DNA from: Rhodoblastus acidophilus
GTDB taxonomy: Bacteria; Pseudomonadota; Alphaproteobacteria; Rhizobiales; Beijerinckiaceae
Assembly: GCF_900187365.1 (NCBI RefSeq)
Contig: NZ_FYDG01000001.1
Coordinates: 620,001-684,000, forward strand
Direction of reading: 5' to 3'
DNA length: 64,000 nt
Every line of letters begins with the position of its first letter. Positions within the stretch are counted from its first letter, which is position 1. Shown one piece after another: positions 38,980-49,627 of the stretch. The translations under genes were made by a program, and so were the position numbers. The notes below the pieces were generated by a model. It had not been told where the DNA came from, did not search any database, and was given only the letters and a program-made list of their open reading frames with translations.

Positions 38980-39990
38980 TCACTTCGCGGCGACGCCGGC
39001 GAACTCCAGAACACCCGCGACCACGATCACGGCGACGAGCGACATCGGCAGGAAGACCTTCCAGCCCAGCCGCATCAGCTGGTCGTAGCGGTAGCGCGGC
39101 ACGAAAGCCTTCACCATGGCGAACAGGAAGAAGAACCAGGTCAGTTTTAACACGAACCAGATCACGCCGGGCACCTGAGTGAACGGCTCCATCTTCACCG
39201 GCGGCAGCCAGCCGCCGCAGAACAGGATCACCAGCAGCGCGCACATGGTGATGATCGCCACATATTCGCCGAGCATGAACAGCAGGTAGGGCGCGGACGA
39301 ATATTCGACCATGAAGCCGGCGACCAGTTCGGATTCCGCCTCCACCAGATCGAACGGCGGGCGGTTGGTTTCCGCCAAGGCCGAGATGAAGAAGATCACG
39401 AACATCGGGAACAGCGGCAGCCAGTACCAGCCGAGAATGCCGTAATCGGTGTCCTGGGCGCGGACGATTTCGGTGAGGTTCAGCGATCCCGCGCAGAGCA
39501 GCACGGTGATGATGACGAAGCCGATGGAGACTTCGTAGGACACCATCTGCGCCGCCGAGCGCAAGGCCGACAGGAACGGGTATTTCGAGTTCGACGCCCA
39601 GCCGCCCATGATGATGCCGTACACGCCGAGCGACGAAATGGCGAAAATGTAGAGAATGCCGACATTAATGTCGGCGATCGCCCAGCCGTCGTTGACCGGC
39701 ACCACCGCCCAGGCCGACAGCGCCAGCGCCGCCGTGACCAGCGGCGCGATCATGAACACGCCCTTGTTGGCGCCGTCGGGGATGATCGGCTCCTTGACCA
39801 TGAACTTGATCATGTCGGCGAAGCTTTGCCAGATGCCCCAGGGGCCGACCACGTTCGGCCCCTTGCGCAGCATCACCGCCGCCCAGATTTTGCGGTCGGC
39901 CAGCAGGTAATAGGCGATGGCGGTGAGGCCGAGTGTGATCAGCAGCAGGCTCTTGCCGACGATCAGGAGAAGCGTGAGCAGCAGGTCCAT
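38980..39990 (-). CDS. nuoH: NADH-quinone oxidoreductase subunit H
   Basis: 336 aa, eight or nine membrane helices, forming the quinone-chamber floor. Landmarks are the loop [59 protein letters not shown] (acidic E-channel loop) and [20 protein letters not shown]. Ten bases after nuoG. Confidence 0.97.
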   Translation of the reverse strand: MDLLLTLLLIVGKSLLLITLGLTAIAYYLLADRKIWAAVMLRKGPNVVGPWGIWQSFADMIKFMVKEPIIPDGANKGVFMIAPLVTAALALSAWAVVPVNDGWAIADINVGILYIFAISSLGVYGIIMGGWASNSKYPFLSALRSAAQMVSYEVSIGFVIITVLLCAGSLNLTEIVRAQDTDYGILGWYWLPLFPMFVIFFISALAETNRPPFDLVEAESELVAGFMVEYSSAPYLLFMLGEYVAIITMCALLVILFCGGWLPPVKMEPFTQVPGVIWFVLKLTWFFFLFAMVKAFVPRYRYDQLMRLGWKVFLPMSLVAVIVVAGVLEFAGVAAK

Positions 39991-40000
39991 CGTGTCGTCC

Positions 40001-42058
40001 TCATTCCGCCGCTTGCTTCAGCGCGCCCTTGGCCAGAGCGGAACATTCCGCCATGACTTTCGACGCGCGCGCGATTGGGTTGGTGAGATAGAAGTCGCTG
40101 ATCGGCGAGACGAAGGCCGCGCCGCCGATCTCGCCCGCCGGCAGCTTTGACAGCGCGCCGGCGTCGGCCTTTTCGATCTGGTCGATCCGGGCGAAATGCG
40201 GAACCGCCTTGAACAGCAGCGCGCGCAATTGGGCGAGCGAGTCGAACGGCAGCGTCTTGCCGAGCACAGCCGAGAGGGCGCGGAAGATCGCCCAGTCCTC
40301 GCGGGCGTCGCCGGGCGGGAAGCCGGCGCGGTCGGTCATCTGCACGCGGCCTTCCGTGTTGACATAGAGGCCGGATTTTTCCGTATACGCCGCGCCGGGC
40401 AGGATCACGTCGGCGCGATGCGCGCCACGGTCGCCGTGGGTGCCGATATAGACCACGAAAGCGCCCGGCTGCACCGTAAGCTCGTCGGCGCCGACCAGGA
40501 AGGCGAGGTCGAGGGCGCCGGCTTTCGTCATGGCTTCGGCGGTCAAACCGCCCTCACCCGGCACGAAGCCGAGATCGAGCGCGCCGACGCGCGAGGCGGC
40601 GTTGTGCAGCACCGCAAAGCCGTTCCAGTCGCCCTTGACCGCAAGCTTGGCCGCCAGTGCGGCCAGCGCGACGCCATCCTCGCGGGCCAGCGCGCCGGCG
40701 CCGATCAGGATCAGCGGGCGCTCGGCCTTGGCCAGAACCGCGCCAAACCCTTCGCCCCTGGCGACGGCCTGCAGCGCGGCGGGGTCGAAGCCAAGGTGCT
40801 CAGTGGGATAGGTGAGATCATGCTTCTCGCCAATGACGGCGATGGGGAAGTCCCCTGCCCGCCAGCGGCGGCGGATGCGGGCGTTGAGCACCGGCGATTC
40901 CCAACGCGGGTTCGAGCCGATGATCAGCAAGGCGTCGGCCTGGTCGATGCCCTCGACCGTGGCGTTGAACAGGTAAGCGGCGCGGCCATGGCTCGGATCG
41001 AGCTTGAAACCGTCCTGGCGGGCGTCGAGGTTTTTCGCGCCGAGCTTTTCCGCCAAAACCTTGGCCGCGAACAGGTCTTCGACCGATGACAGATCGCCGC
41101 CGATAAAGCCGATCTTCTCCGGCGCGGCCGTCTTGGCCTTGGCGGCGATGGCGTCAAACGCTTCGGCCCAGCTGGCGGGGCGCAGCTTGCCGTTTTCGCG
41201 CAGATAGGGGCGGTCGAGGCGCTGCAACTTCAGACCGTCCACGCTCTGGCGGGCCTTGTCGGAAATCCATTCCTCGTTCACCGCTTCGTTGAGGCGCGGC
41301 AGGATGCGGACGACTTCGCGGCCGCGCGTGTCGATGCGGATGTTGGCGCCGAGCGCGTCGGAAATGTCCACGCCGGGCGTCTTGCTATATTCCCACGGGC
41401 GGGCGCGAAAATTTTGCGGGCGCGGCAGCAGCGCGCCGACTGGGCAGAGGTCTGTGACATTGCCCTGCAATTCCGAGCGCATCGCCGATTGCAGATAGGT
41501 GGTGATCTCGGACTCTTCGCCGCGGTTGATGTTGCCCATGTCGGACGTGCCGCAGATTTCGGCGGTGAAGCGGACGCAGCGCGTGCATTGGATGCAGCGG
41601 GTCATCTCAGTTTTCACCAACGGGCCGATATATTTGTTTTCGACCGCGTTCTTGTTTTCGGTGTAGCGCGAGCGGTCGCGGCCGAAAGCGAGGGCCTGAT
41701 CCTGCAGGTCGCATTCGCCGCCCTGGTCGCAGATCGGGCAGTCGAGCGGATGGTTGATCAGAAGGAATTCCATCACGCCTTCGCGCGCCTTCTTCACCAT
41801 CGGCGAATTGGTGAACATCACCGGCGGTTCGCCGTTCGGGCCGGGACGCAGGTCCTTCACCGACATGGCGCAGGACGCCGTGGGCTTGGGCGGACCGCCC
41901 TTCACCTCAACCAGGCACATGCGGCAATTGCCGGCGACCGAGAGGCGCTCGTGGAAACAGAAGCGCGGAATCTCCTTGCCGGCCGTCTCAGCGGCCTGCA
42001 GCAAGGTATATTCCGGCGGGACATCGACTTCGATGCCATCGACGATGATCTTCGCCAT
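40001..42058 (-). CDS. nuoG: NADH-quinone oxidoreductase subunit G
   Basis: 685 aa. The N-terminal ferredoxin-like part has [15 protein letters not shown] and the following Cys ligands of the [2Fe-2S] N1b, then the N3/N4/N5-type motifs [19 protein letters not shown] (with an upstream His) and [10 protein letters not shown]. The rest is a degenerate molybdopterin-oxidoreductase domain. Start set at the ATG opening [23 protein letters not shown]; an upstream 49-codon in-frame stretch crosses the nuoF-nuoG gap and is rejected. Confidence 0.96.
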   Translation of the reverse strand: MAKIIVDGIEVDVPPEYTLLQAAETAGKEIPRFCFHERLSVAGNCRMCLVEVKGGPPKPTASCAMSVKDLRPGPNGEPPVMFTNSPMVKKAREGVMEFLLINHPLDCPICDQGGECDLQDQALAFGRDRSRYTENKNAVENKYIGPLVKTEMTRCIQCTRCVRFTAEICGTSDMGNINRGEESEITTYLQSAMRSELQGNVTDLCPVGALLPRPQNFRARPWEYSKTPGVDISDALGANIRIDTRGREVVRILPRLNEAVNEEWISDKARQSVDGLKLQRLDRPYLRENGKLRPASWAEAFDAIAAKAKTAAPEKIGFIGGDLSSVEDLFAAKVLAEKLGAKNLDARQDGFKLDPSHGRAAYLFNATVEGIDQADALLIIGSNPRWESPVLNARIRRRWRAGDFPIAVIGEKHDLTYPTEHLGFDPAALQAVARGEGFGAVLAKAERPLILIGAGALAREDGVALAALAAKLAVKGDWNGFAVLHNAASRVGALDLGFVPGEGGLTAEAMTKAGALDLAFLVGADELTVQPGAFVVYIGTHGDRGAHRADVILPGAAYTEKSGLYVNTEGRVQMTDRAGFPPGDAREDWAIFRALSAVLGKTLPFDSLAQLRALLFKAVPHFARIDQIEKADAGALSKLPAGEIGGAAFVSPISDFYLTNPIARASKVMAECSALAKGALKQAAE

Positions 42059-42173
42059 GTTTCTTCCCTTTGCGCCGCGCCCGGCGAGGCGCGCGGCCCC
42101 GCTCGTCGACTCGGCTTGCTCATGCACGTAGCACCGGCGACGCCGATGCAAGAACCCCGACTTTCCGGCGCCT

Positions 42174-43475
42174 TTACTGCGCCGCCACCTTGACCGCGTC
42201 CGCATCGGCGCGGGCGGTGTAAGACTCGATCCGCGCCTCGATGACGGGGCGGAAATGATTGATCAGCCCCTGGATCGGCCACGCCGCCGCGTCGCCAAGC
42301 GCGCAGATGGTGTGGCCCTCGATCTGCTTCGACACGTCGAACAGCAGGTCGATCTCCTTCTTCTGGGCGCGGCCCTCGACCATGCGCTGCATGATCCGGT
42401 ACATCCATCCCGTGCCTTCGCGGCAGGGCGTACACTGGCCGCAGCTCTCGTGCTTGTAGAAATGCGAAAGCCGAGCGATGGCGCGGATGATATCCGTGCT
42501 CTTGTCCATCACGATGACAGCCGCCGTGCCCAGGCCGGACTTCAGCGCCGACAGCGAGTCGAAATCCATCGGCGTGTCGATGATCTGCGCCGCCGGCACG
42601 CAGCGCACCGACGAGCCGCCGGGGATCACCGCCAGCAGATTGTCCCAGCCGCCGCGCACGCCGCCCGCATGTTTCTCGATCAACTCGCGGAACGGGATCG
42701 ACATGGCCTCCTCGACATTGCACGGCTTGTTCACATGGCCGGAAATCGAGAACAGCTTGGTTCCCGCGTTGTTCTTGGCGCCGAAGCTCGCGAACCAGGC
42801 CGCGCTGCGGCGCAGGATGGTCGGGGCCACCGCGATCGACTCGACATTGTTGACCGTGGTTGGGCAGCCGTAAAGGCCCATATTGGCCGGGAACGGCGGC
42901 TTGAGCCGGGGCATGCCCTTCTTGCCCTCAAGCGATTCCAGCAGCGCGGTTTCCTCGCCGCAGATATAGGCGCCGGCGCCGTGATGGACGATCACCTCGA
43001 ACGGATAGCCGTGGATGTTTTTCGCGCCGATCAGATTGGCCGCATAGGCCTGATCCACCGCACCCTGCAGGCGCTCGCGCTCGAAAATGAATTCGCCGCG
43101 CACATAGATGTAGGCGGCCGAGGCGCCCATGGCGAAACCGGCGACCAGCGCGCCCTCGACCAGCAGATGCGGGTCGTTGCGCAGGATCTCGCGGTCCTTG
43201 CAGGTGCCCGGCTCGGACTCGTCGGCGTTGATCACGAGATAGGACGGCCGGTTCGGGTCCGGCTTGGGCATGAACGACCATTTCAGGCCGGTCGGGAAGC
43301 CGGCGCCGCCGCGGCCGCGCAGGCCCGACGCCTTCATTTCCGAAATGATCCAGTCCTTGCCTTTTTCCAGCAGGCCCTTGGTGTTGTCCCAGGCGCCGCG
43401 CTTTTTCGCGCCGTCCAGGGTCCAGTCGCCGTAGCCGTAAAGATTCTGGAAGATGCGATCCTTGTCTTGAAGCAT
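42174..43475 (-). CDS. nuoF: NADH-quinone oxidoreductase subunit F
   Basis: 433 aa flavoprotein subunit, site of NADH oxidation. The Gly-rich NADH/FMN loop is [20 protein letters not shown], and [16 protein letters not shown] is the FMN site. The N3 cluster ligands are in [19 protein letters not shown], with the later Cys in [14 protein letters not shown]. Full length. Nine bases after nuoE; a gap of 115 bases to nuoG. Confidence 0.97.
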   Translation of the reverse strand: MLQDKDRIFQNLYGYGDWTLDGAKKRGAWDNTKGLLEKGKDWIISEMKASGLRGRGGAGFPTGLKWSFMPKPDPNRPSYLVINADESEPGTCKDREILRNDPHLLVEGALVAGFAMGASAAYIYVRGEFIFERERLQGAVDQAYAANLIGAKNIHGYPFEVIVHHGAGAYICGEETALLESLEGKKGMPRLKPPFPANMGLYGCPTTVNNVESIAVAPTILRRSAAWFASFGAKNNAGTKLFSISGHVNKPCNVEEAMSIPFRELIEKHAGGVRGGWDNLLAVIPGGSSVRCVPAAQIIDTPMDFDSLSALKSGLGTAAVIVMDKSTDIIRAIARLSHFYKHESCGQCTPCREGTGWMYRIMQRMVEGRAQKKEIDLLFDVSKQIEGHTICALGDAAAWPIQGLINHFRPVIEARIESYTARADADAVKVAAQ

Positions 43476-43484
43476 CGTCGTCTC

Positions 43485-44141
43485 CTATTCGGCCGGATGG
43501 GCGGGCTGAGCGGCGCTGAGCGGACCGCTCTCGCCGTCGGCGCCATAAAACTCAGTCAACGCGGTCAGGCCGCCGAGCGGCTCGGAGCGGCGCCGGCCGT
43601 TCTGCGGGCCGATCCGGGTCGGGCGTCCCGCCGCGAGATCGTCGAGCAGCTTGGCGAAGGTTTCGGCGGTCAGATCTTCGTAATAATCGTCGTTGATCTG
43701 CACCATCGGCGCGTTGCAGCAGGCGCCGAGGCACTCGACCTCAAGCCAGGAGAACAGGCCGTCAGGCGTGACCTTGCGCGGATCGCCGATGCGCTTCTGG
43801 CAAACCTCGATGATCGCGTCGGAGCCGCGCAACATGCACGGCGTGGTGCCGCAGACCTGCACGAAGAATTTGCCGACCGGCTCGAGGTTGAACATGGTGT
43901 AGAAGGTCGCGACTTCGAGCACGCGGATATACGGCATGCCGAGAATGTCGGCGACCTTTTCGATCGCCTTCTGCGGCAGCCAGTAATCGTGCTGCTTCTG
44001 CGCCTTCCAAAGAGCGGGGATCACGGCGGACGCCTGGCGGCCCGCCGGATATTTGGCGATCTGCCGCTCAAGCCACGCCTGGTTTTCCGGCGTGAACTCG
44101 AAACTGTCGGGCTGCTGTTCGGCGAGGCGGCGGGCGCTCAT
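43485..44141 (-). CDS. nuoE: NADH-quinone oxidoreductase subunit E
   Basis: 218 aa thioredoxin-fold subunit with the [2Fe-2S] N1a ligands in VCGTTPCMLRG and CLGACCNAPMVQIND. It has a C-terminal extension of about 50 polar residues. The ATG overlaps the stop of the preceding 69-aa membrane protein gene as ATGA, so the two are translationally coupled. Confidence 0.96.
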   Translation of the reverse strand: MSARRLAEQQPDSFEFTPENQAWLERQIAKYPAGRQASAVIPALWKAQKQHDYWLPQKAIEKVADILGMPYIRVLEVATFYTMFNLEPVGKFFVQVCGTTPCMLRGSDAIIEVCQKRIGDPRKVTPDGLFSWLEVECLGACCNAPMVQINDDYYEDLTAETFAKLLDDLAAGRPTRIGPQNGRRRSEPLGGLTALTEFYGADGESGPLSAAQPAHPAE

Positions 44142-44347
44142 GACGACTTTCCATTGGATTCGCGCAGATCCTGGATGACGACATAGGCCGTGACGGCGAG
44201 CGCGCCGAGGACGATGCCGAAATCGGATTGCGGCTGGATCAGCGGCGCGCCGTTGACGGCGCGCCAGACGAGCAGGAGGGCGACAGCGGAGAAAATTCCG
44301 CTGCCCAGAAACCGCGCGTTCTTGCGCAGCGATTCGATGACGGTCAC
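44138..44347 (-). CDS. Unrecognised 69-aa two-helix membrane protein inside the nuo operon
   Basis: Not a canonical complex I subunit. It starts with a GTG that overlaps the nuoD stop (GTGA), and its own TGA overlaps the nuoE ATG (ATGA), so ribosomes can pass from nuoD through this gene to nuoE. The 69 residues give a short basic N-terminus ([13 protein letters not shown]), helix 1 (about 14-31, [18 protein letters not shown]), a polar loop ([11 protein letters not shown]) and helix 2 (about 44-60, [18 protein letters not shown]), ending [10 protein letters not shown]. Double coupling argues that it is translated. It may be an accessory or assembly factor of the membrane arm. Confidence 0.75.
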   Translation of the reverse strand: MTVIESLRKNARFLGSGIFSAVALLLVWRAVNGAPLIQPQSDFGIVLGALAVTAYVVIQDLRESNGKSS

Positions 44348-45534
44348 CGGTCGACCTCGCCGAACACGATGTCCTGCGCGCCGAGAATGGCCGAGACATC
44401 GGCGAGCATGTGGTTGCGGCACAGCAGGTCCATGCCCTGCAGATGCGCGAAGCCCGGCGCGCGGATCTTGCACTTGTACGGCTTGTCGGTGCCGTCGGAG
44501 ACGAGATAGACGCCGAACTCGCCCTTGGGCGCCTCGGTGCCGACGTAGACTTCGCCTTCCGGCGTGCGGAAGCCTTCGGTGAACAGTTTGAAATGATGGA
44601 TCAGGCTTTCCATCGACCGCTTCATCTGGGGGCGGCGCGGCGGGGTGATCTTGTGGTCGGGCGTCAGCACCGGGCCTTCATTGGCGGCCAATGAAAGTTT
44701 TTCGACACATTGGCGCATAATGCGCACGGATTGTCGCATTTCTTCGAGCCGGACCACCTGACGGTCATAGCAATCGCCATGCTTGCCGACGGGAATGTCG
44801 AATTCCATTTCCTCGTAGCATTCATAGGGCTGCGCGCGGCGCAGATCCCAGGCGACGCCGGAGCCGCGCAGCACCGGGCCGGAGAAGCCCCATTTCCAGC
44901 ATTCCTCGGCGGTGAGCACGCCGATGTCGGCGTTGCGCTGCTTGAAAATGCGGTTCTCGACGAACAAAGATTCGAGATCGTCCATCAATTTGAGGAACGG
45001 ATCGAGCCAGGCGCCGATGTCGGCGATCAGTTGCGGCGGCAGGTCCTTGGCGACGCCGCCGGGACGGAAATAATTGGCGTGCATGCGCGCGCCGGAGGCG
45101 CGCTCATAGAACACCATCATTTTTTCGCGTTCCTCAAACCCCCAGACCGGCGGGGTCAGCGCGCCCACGTCCATCGCCTGCGTCGTGACGTTGAGCATGT
45201 GCGACAGCAGGCGGCTCATTTCGGCGTAGAGCACCCGGATCAATTGCGCGCGGCGCGGCACTTCGACGCCGAGCAGCTTTTCCACGGCCAGACAGAAAGC
45301 GTGCTCCTGGTTCATCGGCGCGCAATAGTCGAGCCGGTCGAAGTACGGCACGTTCTGCAGATAGGTGCGCGATTCCATCAGCTTTTCGGTGCCGCGATGC
45401 AGCAGGCCGATATGGGGATCGACGCGCTCGACCACTTCGCCGTCCAGCTCCAGCACCAGGCGCAACACGCCATGGGCCGCCGGATGCTGCGGGCCAAAAT
45501 TGATCGAGAAGTTGCGCATGTTCTGTTCGGTCAT
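44344..45534 (-). CDS. nuoD: NADH-quinone oxidoreductase subunit D
   Basis: 396 aa, the 49-kDa subunit that forms the quinone site with NuoB. Landmarks are [66 protein letters not shown] and the C-terminal [18 protein letters not shown]. Separate from nuoC, not fused. Confidence 0.97.
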   Translation of the reverse strand: MTEQNMRNFSINFGPQHPAAHGVLRLVLELDGEVVERVDPHIGLLHRGTEKLMESRTYLQNVPYFDRLDYCAPMNQEHAFCLAVEKLLGVEVPRRAQLIRVLYAEMSRLLSHMLNVTTQAMDVGALTPPVWGFEEREKMMVFYERASGARMHANYFRPGGVAKDLPPQLIADIGAWLDPFLKLMDDLESLFVENRIFKQRNADIGVLTAEECWKWGFSGPVLRGSGVAWDLRRAQPYECYEEMEFDIPVGKHGDCYDRQVVRLEEMRQSVRIMRQCVEKLSLAANEGPVLTPDHKITPPRRPQMKRSMESLIHHFKLFTEGFRTPEGEVYVGTEAPKGEFGVYLVSDGTDKPYKCKIRAPGFAHLQGMDLLCRNHMLADVSAILGAQDIVFGEVDR

Positions 45535-45546
45535 CTGGGTGTCGCC

Positions 45547-45726
45547 TCAGATTGTCATGTCGACGCCGGTTTCCGGCGTCTCATCCCGCACAGCGCGCGG
45601 GGTCATGTCGTCGCCCGGCGCGGCGCGCCCAGGCCCTTCCGCGCGGAGATCCCTGAAATCCCCGGCCGCCGCAGCGCGCCGCGGCGCCGCGTTCGAAACC
45701 GGAGACAGGGGAACGAAACGCCGCAT
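45547..45726 (-). CDS. Possible small ORF (59 aa) between nuoC and nuoD
   Basis: The nuoC stop and an ATG overlap as TGATG, and the frame continues for 59 codons to 12 bases before nuoD. The product is rich in Arg, Ala and Pro ([22 protein letters not shown]), has no hydrophobic segment and matches nothing I recognise. Composition is close to that of random high-GC sequence, so it may be only a 190-base spacer. The coupling signal is the sole support. Confidence 0.3.
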   Translation of the reverse strand: MRRFVPLSPVSNAAPRRAAAAGDFRDLRAEGPGRAAPGDDMTPRAVRDETPETGVDMTI

Positions 45727-46361
45727 CAACCCTTGGTCGCCTTTTCGTCGCCGGGCAGGTCGTATTTCGCCGCCTCCCAGGGCGACAGGAAATCGAAGGT
45801 GCGGAATTCTTGGCTGAGCTTGACCGGCTCGTAAACCACGCGCTTCTGCGCGTCGTCGTAGCGCACTTCGACATAGCCGGTCAGCGGAAAGTCCTTGCGC
45901 AGCGGATGGCCGTCGAAGCCGTAATCGGTGAGCATGCGGCGCAGGTCCGGGTGGTCCGAGAACAGCACGCCATACATGTCGTAGGCTTCGCGCTCGAACC
46001 AGTTGGCGGCGGGCCAGATTCCGACCGCCGACGGCAGCGGGTTCATGTCGTCCGCGTCGGTTTTCACGCGAATGCGCAGGTTGGCGGCGGGGTCGAGCAG
46101 ATGGACGACCACGTCGAACCGCTTCTCCCGCGCCGGCCAGTCCACCGCCGTCAGGTCGATGAAGCTGATGAAGCCGTTATCGCGCAGGAAGGTGAGGGAT
46201 TCGATCCAGCGCGCCGGATCGAACACGACGGTCAGTTCGTCATAGGCGATGGTCGCGGAGACCACCGCCGCGCCCAGGCCGGCTTCAATCTTTTCCGACA
46301 GCGCCTGCAAGCGATCCCGCAGACTCTGGGCGTGTTCCAGCACAGCTGTGGCGTCCGTCAT
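45726..46361 (-). CDS. nuoC: NADH-quinone oxidoreductase subunit C
   Basis: 211 aa, the 30-kDa subunit of the connecting module. Blocks are [60 protein letters not shown] and [34 protein letters not shown]. Full length, 43 bases after nuoB. Confidence 0.97.
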   Translation of the reverse strand: MTDATAVLEHAQSLRDRLQALSEKIEAGLGAAVVSATIAYDELTVVFDPARWIESLTFLRDNGFISFIDLTAVDWPAREKRFDVVVHLLDPAANLRIRVKTDADDMNPLPSAVGIWPAANWFEREAYDMYGVLFSDHPDLRRMLTDYGFDGHPLRKDFPLTGYVEVRYDDAQKRVVYEPVKLSQEFRTFDFLSPWEAAKYDLPGDEKATKG

Positions 46362-46404
46362 CTCGACTCCCCCTCGCGCTCAAGGCGCGCATTTTCTTGT
46401 CCGT

Positions 46405-47013
46405 TCAGCGTTCGATCGCGCCCGTGCGGCGGATTTTGCGCTGGAGCAGCATGATGCCGTAAAGCAGGGCCTCCGCCGAGGGCGGACAGCCGGGAACGTA
46501 GATGTCGACCGGCACGACGCGGTCGCAGCCGCGCACCACCGAATAGGAATAGTGGTAGTAGCCGCCGCCGTTGGCGCAGGAGCCCATCGAAATCACATAG
46601 CGCGGCTCCGGCATCTGGTCGTAGACCTTGCGCAGAGCCGGGGCCATCTTGTTGGTGAGCGTGCCAGCGACGATCATCACGTCGGACTGGCGCGGCGAGG
46701 CGCGCGGCGCGAAGCCGAACCGCTCCACGTCGTAGCGCGGCATCGCCACCTGCATCATCTCGACGGCGCAGCACGCCAGACCGAAAGTCATCCACATCAG
46801 CGAGCCGGTGCGCGCCCAGTTGATCAGATCGTCGGTGGCGGTGACGATAAAACCTTTGTCGGCAAGCTCGTCGTTGATGGCCAGGAAGGTCGGATCGTCG
46901 GCGCCGATCGGCTTGCCGGTGCGCGGATCGAGAATGCCGCGCGGCGTCGGCGCGATCAGAGTTCTCGTCGCCGCATCACCCGAGGCCGAAGACGTTTCGG
47001 GCGTCAATCCCAT
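46405..47013 (-). CDS. nuoB: NADH-quinone oxidoreductase subunit B
   Basis: 202 aa, carrier of terminal cluster N2. Ligands are the tandem Cys in [12 protein letters not shown], and the Cys in [29 protein letters not shown] and [15 protein letters not shown]. Start at the ATG of MGLTPETSS; the frame remains open upstream but only as out-of-frame nuoA sequence. The start overlaps the nuoA end by ten bases. Confidence 0.97.
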   Translation of the reverse strand: MGLTPETSSASGDAATRTLIAPTPRGILDPRTGKPIGADDPTFLAINDELADKGFIVTATDDLINWARTGSLMWMTFGLACCAVEMMQVAMPRYDVERFGFAPRASPRQSDVMIVAGTLTNKMAPALRKVYDQMPEPRYVISMGSCANGGGYYHYSYSVVRGCDRVVPVDIYVPGCPPSAEALLYGIMLLQRKIRRTGAIER

Positions 47014-47366
47014 TCCAGGGCTCCCTTTTTCCATTCGTAGACGAAGCCGACGGTCAGCACCCCAAGGAAGAGCATCATCGACCAGAAGCCGAACACGCCT
47101 ATCGTACGGAAGGCGACCGCCCAGGGAAACAGGAAAGCGACCTCGAGGTCGAAGATGATGAACAGCAGCGAGACCAGATAGAAGCGGACATCGAACTTCA
47201 TCCGGGCGTCGTCGAAGGCGTTGAAGCCGCATTCGTAGGCCGAAAGTTTTTCGGCGTCGGGCGCCTTGGGGGCGAGCAGGAAGGGCGCAACCAACAGCGC
47301 CCCCGACAAGACTGTCGCAATGGCGATGAAAATCACCAGCGGCAGATAGGCGTTGAGAACCGACAT
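47004..47366 (-). CDS. nuoA: NADH-quinone oxidoreductase subunit A
   Basis: 120 aa, three membrane helices, with the conserved loop [51 protein letters not shown]. The Cys of YECG lies in the switch loop near the quinone site. Start at the ATG of MSVLNAYLP. First gene of the operon; the promoter should lie in the 420-base gap upstream. Confidence 0.97.
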   Translation of the reverse strand: MSVLNAYLPLVIFIAIATVLSGALLVAPFLLAPKAPDAEKLSAYECGFNAFDDARMKFDVRFYLVSLLFIIFDLEVAFLFPWAVAFRTIGVFGFWSMMLFLGVLTVGFVYEWKKGALEWD

Positions 47367-47786
47367 GCTTTGCCTTGTCTCCTGATCTGGCTCTGGTTTT
47401 TGCGCTCCGCCCCAAGCTTTGCGGTCTTGGGAGGGAGGCGTCCGACAACGCTGGGTCAGGTGCAAAACCCTTGCCACCGCAGCCGGATTTGTTCGTTCCG
47501 TAGCTTAGTGCGACAATACGCGCAAGGTCGAAACGCGCGTGTAGGACTAAGGGTGGGGGGTGGCGGGCGCCTGTGACGCTCGGGAAACCGGCGGATTGCG
47601 CCTGCGGCGCGCGACGTTTCGCCTCGGATCGGCGGACGGCCTGTATATGGGGCCGCGGGCGCGACGCGCCAGAGGCCGAACGGCGATTCGCGCGCAATGC
47701 GCGCGGCGCCCGCCGCCGGTTGGTTGCTCGCGCCGCATCGACCCGATAGGCTGCGCCGCATCGAGTCCCTATTGGATGCGCGCCTC
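47367..47786. other. Intergenic region between nuoA and a divergent secreted-protein gene
   Basis: It must contain the nuo promoter (minus strand) and that of the gene at 47787 (plus strand). The segment around 47480-47530 is the least GC-rich part and the likely nuo promoter area, but no convincing -35/-10 pair or operator stands out. No RNA gene seen. Confidence 0.4.
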
Positions 47787-49607
47787 ATGCGGAACCGGCG
47801 TTTTCTCGTCTTGCGGCGGGCCGCCGCCCTGGTCCTTTTCCTCGCTCTGGCGCAAGCGCCGGCCTGGGCTCACGACCTGCAGGCCGAACTGCCGCCGCTG
47901 TTCCGGCAGCGCATCGCCGACATCGAAAACCGCTTGGCCGCGCCGGATGGAATCCTCTCGGCGCGCGACGCCAGCAACGCCGCGCTGGCCCAGCTCGCGC
48001 TGGGCGGCGATCCCGGCGTGGCCGAGGCGCTGCTGCGCCAGGTGTTCGCGGCGCAAGACCCGGAGACGGGCGCTCTGCCCTGGCTGCTGCGCGGCGGCGA
48101 GGTCAAGGACGACAACGCCAATGAATTTGGCGTGCAGAGCTGGGGGCCGATTCTGATCGGCTTCCGCGACCGGCTGTCCCCGGCGGCGCAGCGCGAGCTG
48201 GAGGCCCATGCGCGGCTGGCGCTGCGGGCGCTCGGCCGTTCCGTCGACGTCAATTACACCAACATTTATCTGATGAACGCCGTGGATACGCTGCTGATCG
48301 GCCAGGCGCTCGGCGACGCGCAGGCGTTGGCGCGCGGCCGGGCTTTGCTCGACGCGTGGAGGAGCGCCGTTCATGACCATGGCGTCGCGGAATTCGCCAG
48401 CCCGACCTATTATTCGACCGACCTGAACTCGCTGACCGTCGCCTACCGCTACGCCCGCGACGAGCGCGACCGGACCACGATTCGCAACATCCTCGATTTT
48501 TTCTGGGTCGATCTTTCGCTGTCGCTGGTCAATGGCAAGCTGGTCGGCGCCCACAGCCGCGACTACGATCCGATCCACGGCGCCGGCTACATCAGCCTGT
48601 TCCTCGGCAATCTCGGCTGCGGCAAATGCGCCCTGCCCGTCGATCAGATCATCGAGAAAATCTACCCCTATCTCAACGCGCTGCCGGGCGGCTACCGCGC
48701 GCCGCCGGGCATCGAGGCGCTAAACCGGGTCAACCCGCGCTGGATCCTCGCCCGCTGGAGCGCCGATCCCGCCGCGGTGCGCTCGCTCTATGTCGACGGC
48801 GGCGCCGCCATGGGCGCGACCGCGCAAGGCAATCTGTCATCGACGTCCAAGGTTTTCGCCATCGACCTGCTGCGCGACGACGGTCCGCAGGTCACCATCA
48901 GCTTCATCGCCTCGGAGCGCGATCTCGGCTATGGCCAGACCGTGCCCATGGGGCGGGGCCGCCGCCATTCCGGCGCCATCGGCCTGAACCCGGTGATCGC
49001 GCAATCGAAGGACTGGGCGCTCGGCAGTTTCTCGGTCTCGAAAAGCGGCGATCCCGACGCCCAGCCGATCTCGCTCAGCCTGATCCTGCCGCGCTACGCC
49101 AACGAGATTCGCGTCAACGGCGCGCCTTTGGCCGCCGACCGCCGCCTGAACGACGACGTGCGCACGATCTTCGTGCGCGTTGGCCGGTCATGCGCCGCGA
49201 TCCGCATTCTCGCGGCCGACGCCAGCCAGCCGGCGGAGGTGCGCGACGACGCCCCGCAACAGGCGCAGGAAGCGATGCGCGTGCTGTGGCGAACCGATCG
49301 CGACCATTTGCAACTGTCGTTCCTCGCCCATGCCGCCTCCTGCGGCGGGCTGGGGGCGGCGGAATGGATCGCCCAGCTTGAGACGGCGCCGCTGGCGAAC
49401 CGCAGCGACGGCGCCCAAATGAGCCTCGCGGCGCAGGCGCCCGGCAATGCGCCGATGCGGATCGTCCGCAACGCCGCCCCCCGCGGACGCGCGATGCTGA
49501 TCGACGCGCCCGGCCGCGGCGCCGGCGGGGTGTTGAGCGCCAATGGCGTGGACTATGCCGATGTGCTCTACCAGGGATGGCCCCGGGGTTTTGAGCGCGC
49601 GCAATAG
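47787..49607 (+). CDS. Secreted protein of unknown function, possible alpha/alpha-toroid (lyase-like)
   Basis: 606 aa. Start at the ATG opening a signal peptide (RRFLVLRRAAALVLFLALAQAPAWA, cleavage before HD). The first half is helical with repeated segments (ALAQLALGGDPGVAEALLRQVFA, YTNIYLMNAVDTLLIGQALGDAQALARGRALLDAW, FASPTYYSTDLNSLTVAYRYARDERDR), a pattern that resembles the toroid of polysaccharide lyases and glycosidases. The second half is beta-rich. No catalytic residues can be assigned with certainty, so lyase activity is only a suggestion. It precedes and converges with the hydrolase/glycosyltransferase block, which makes a glycan-related role plausible. Confidence 0.7.
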   Translation: MRNRRFLVLRRAAALVLFLALAQAPAWAHDLQAELPPLFRQRIADIENRLAAPDGILSARDASNAALAQLALGGDPGVAEALLRQVFAAQDPETGALPWLLRGGEVKDDNANEFGVQSWGPILIGFRDRLSPAAQRELEAHARLALRALGRSVDVNYTNIYLMNAVDTLLIGQALGDAQALARGRALLDAWRSAVHDHGVAEFASPTYYSTDLNSLTVAYRYARDERDRTTIRNILDFFWVDLSLSLVNGKLVGAHSRDYDPIHGAGYISLFLGNLGCGKCALPVDQIIEKIYPYLNALPGGYRAPPGIEALNRVNPRWILARWSADPAAVRSLYVDGGAAMGATAQGNLSSTSKVFAIDLLRDDGPQVTISFIASERDLGYGQTVPMGRGRRHSGAIGLNPVIAQSKDWALGSFSVSKSGDPDAQPISLSLILPRYANEIRVNGAPLAADRRLNDDVRTIFVRVGRSCAAIRILAADASQPAEVRDDAPQQAQEAMRVLWRTDRDHLQLSFLAHAASCGGLGAAEWIAQLETAPLANRSDGAQMSLAAQAPGNAPMRIVRNAAPRGRAMLIDAPGRGAGGVLSANGVDYADVLYQGWPRGFERAQ

Positions 49608-49627
49608 GTTTACGCGGCCCCGCCCGC

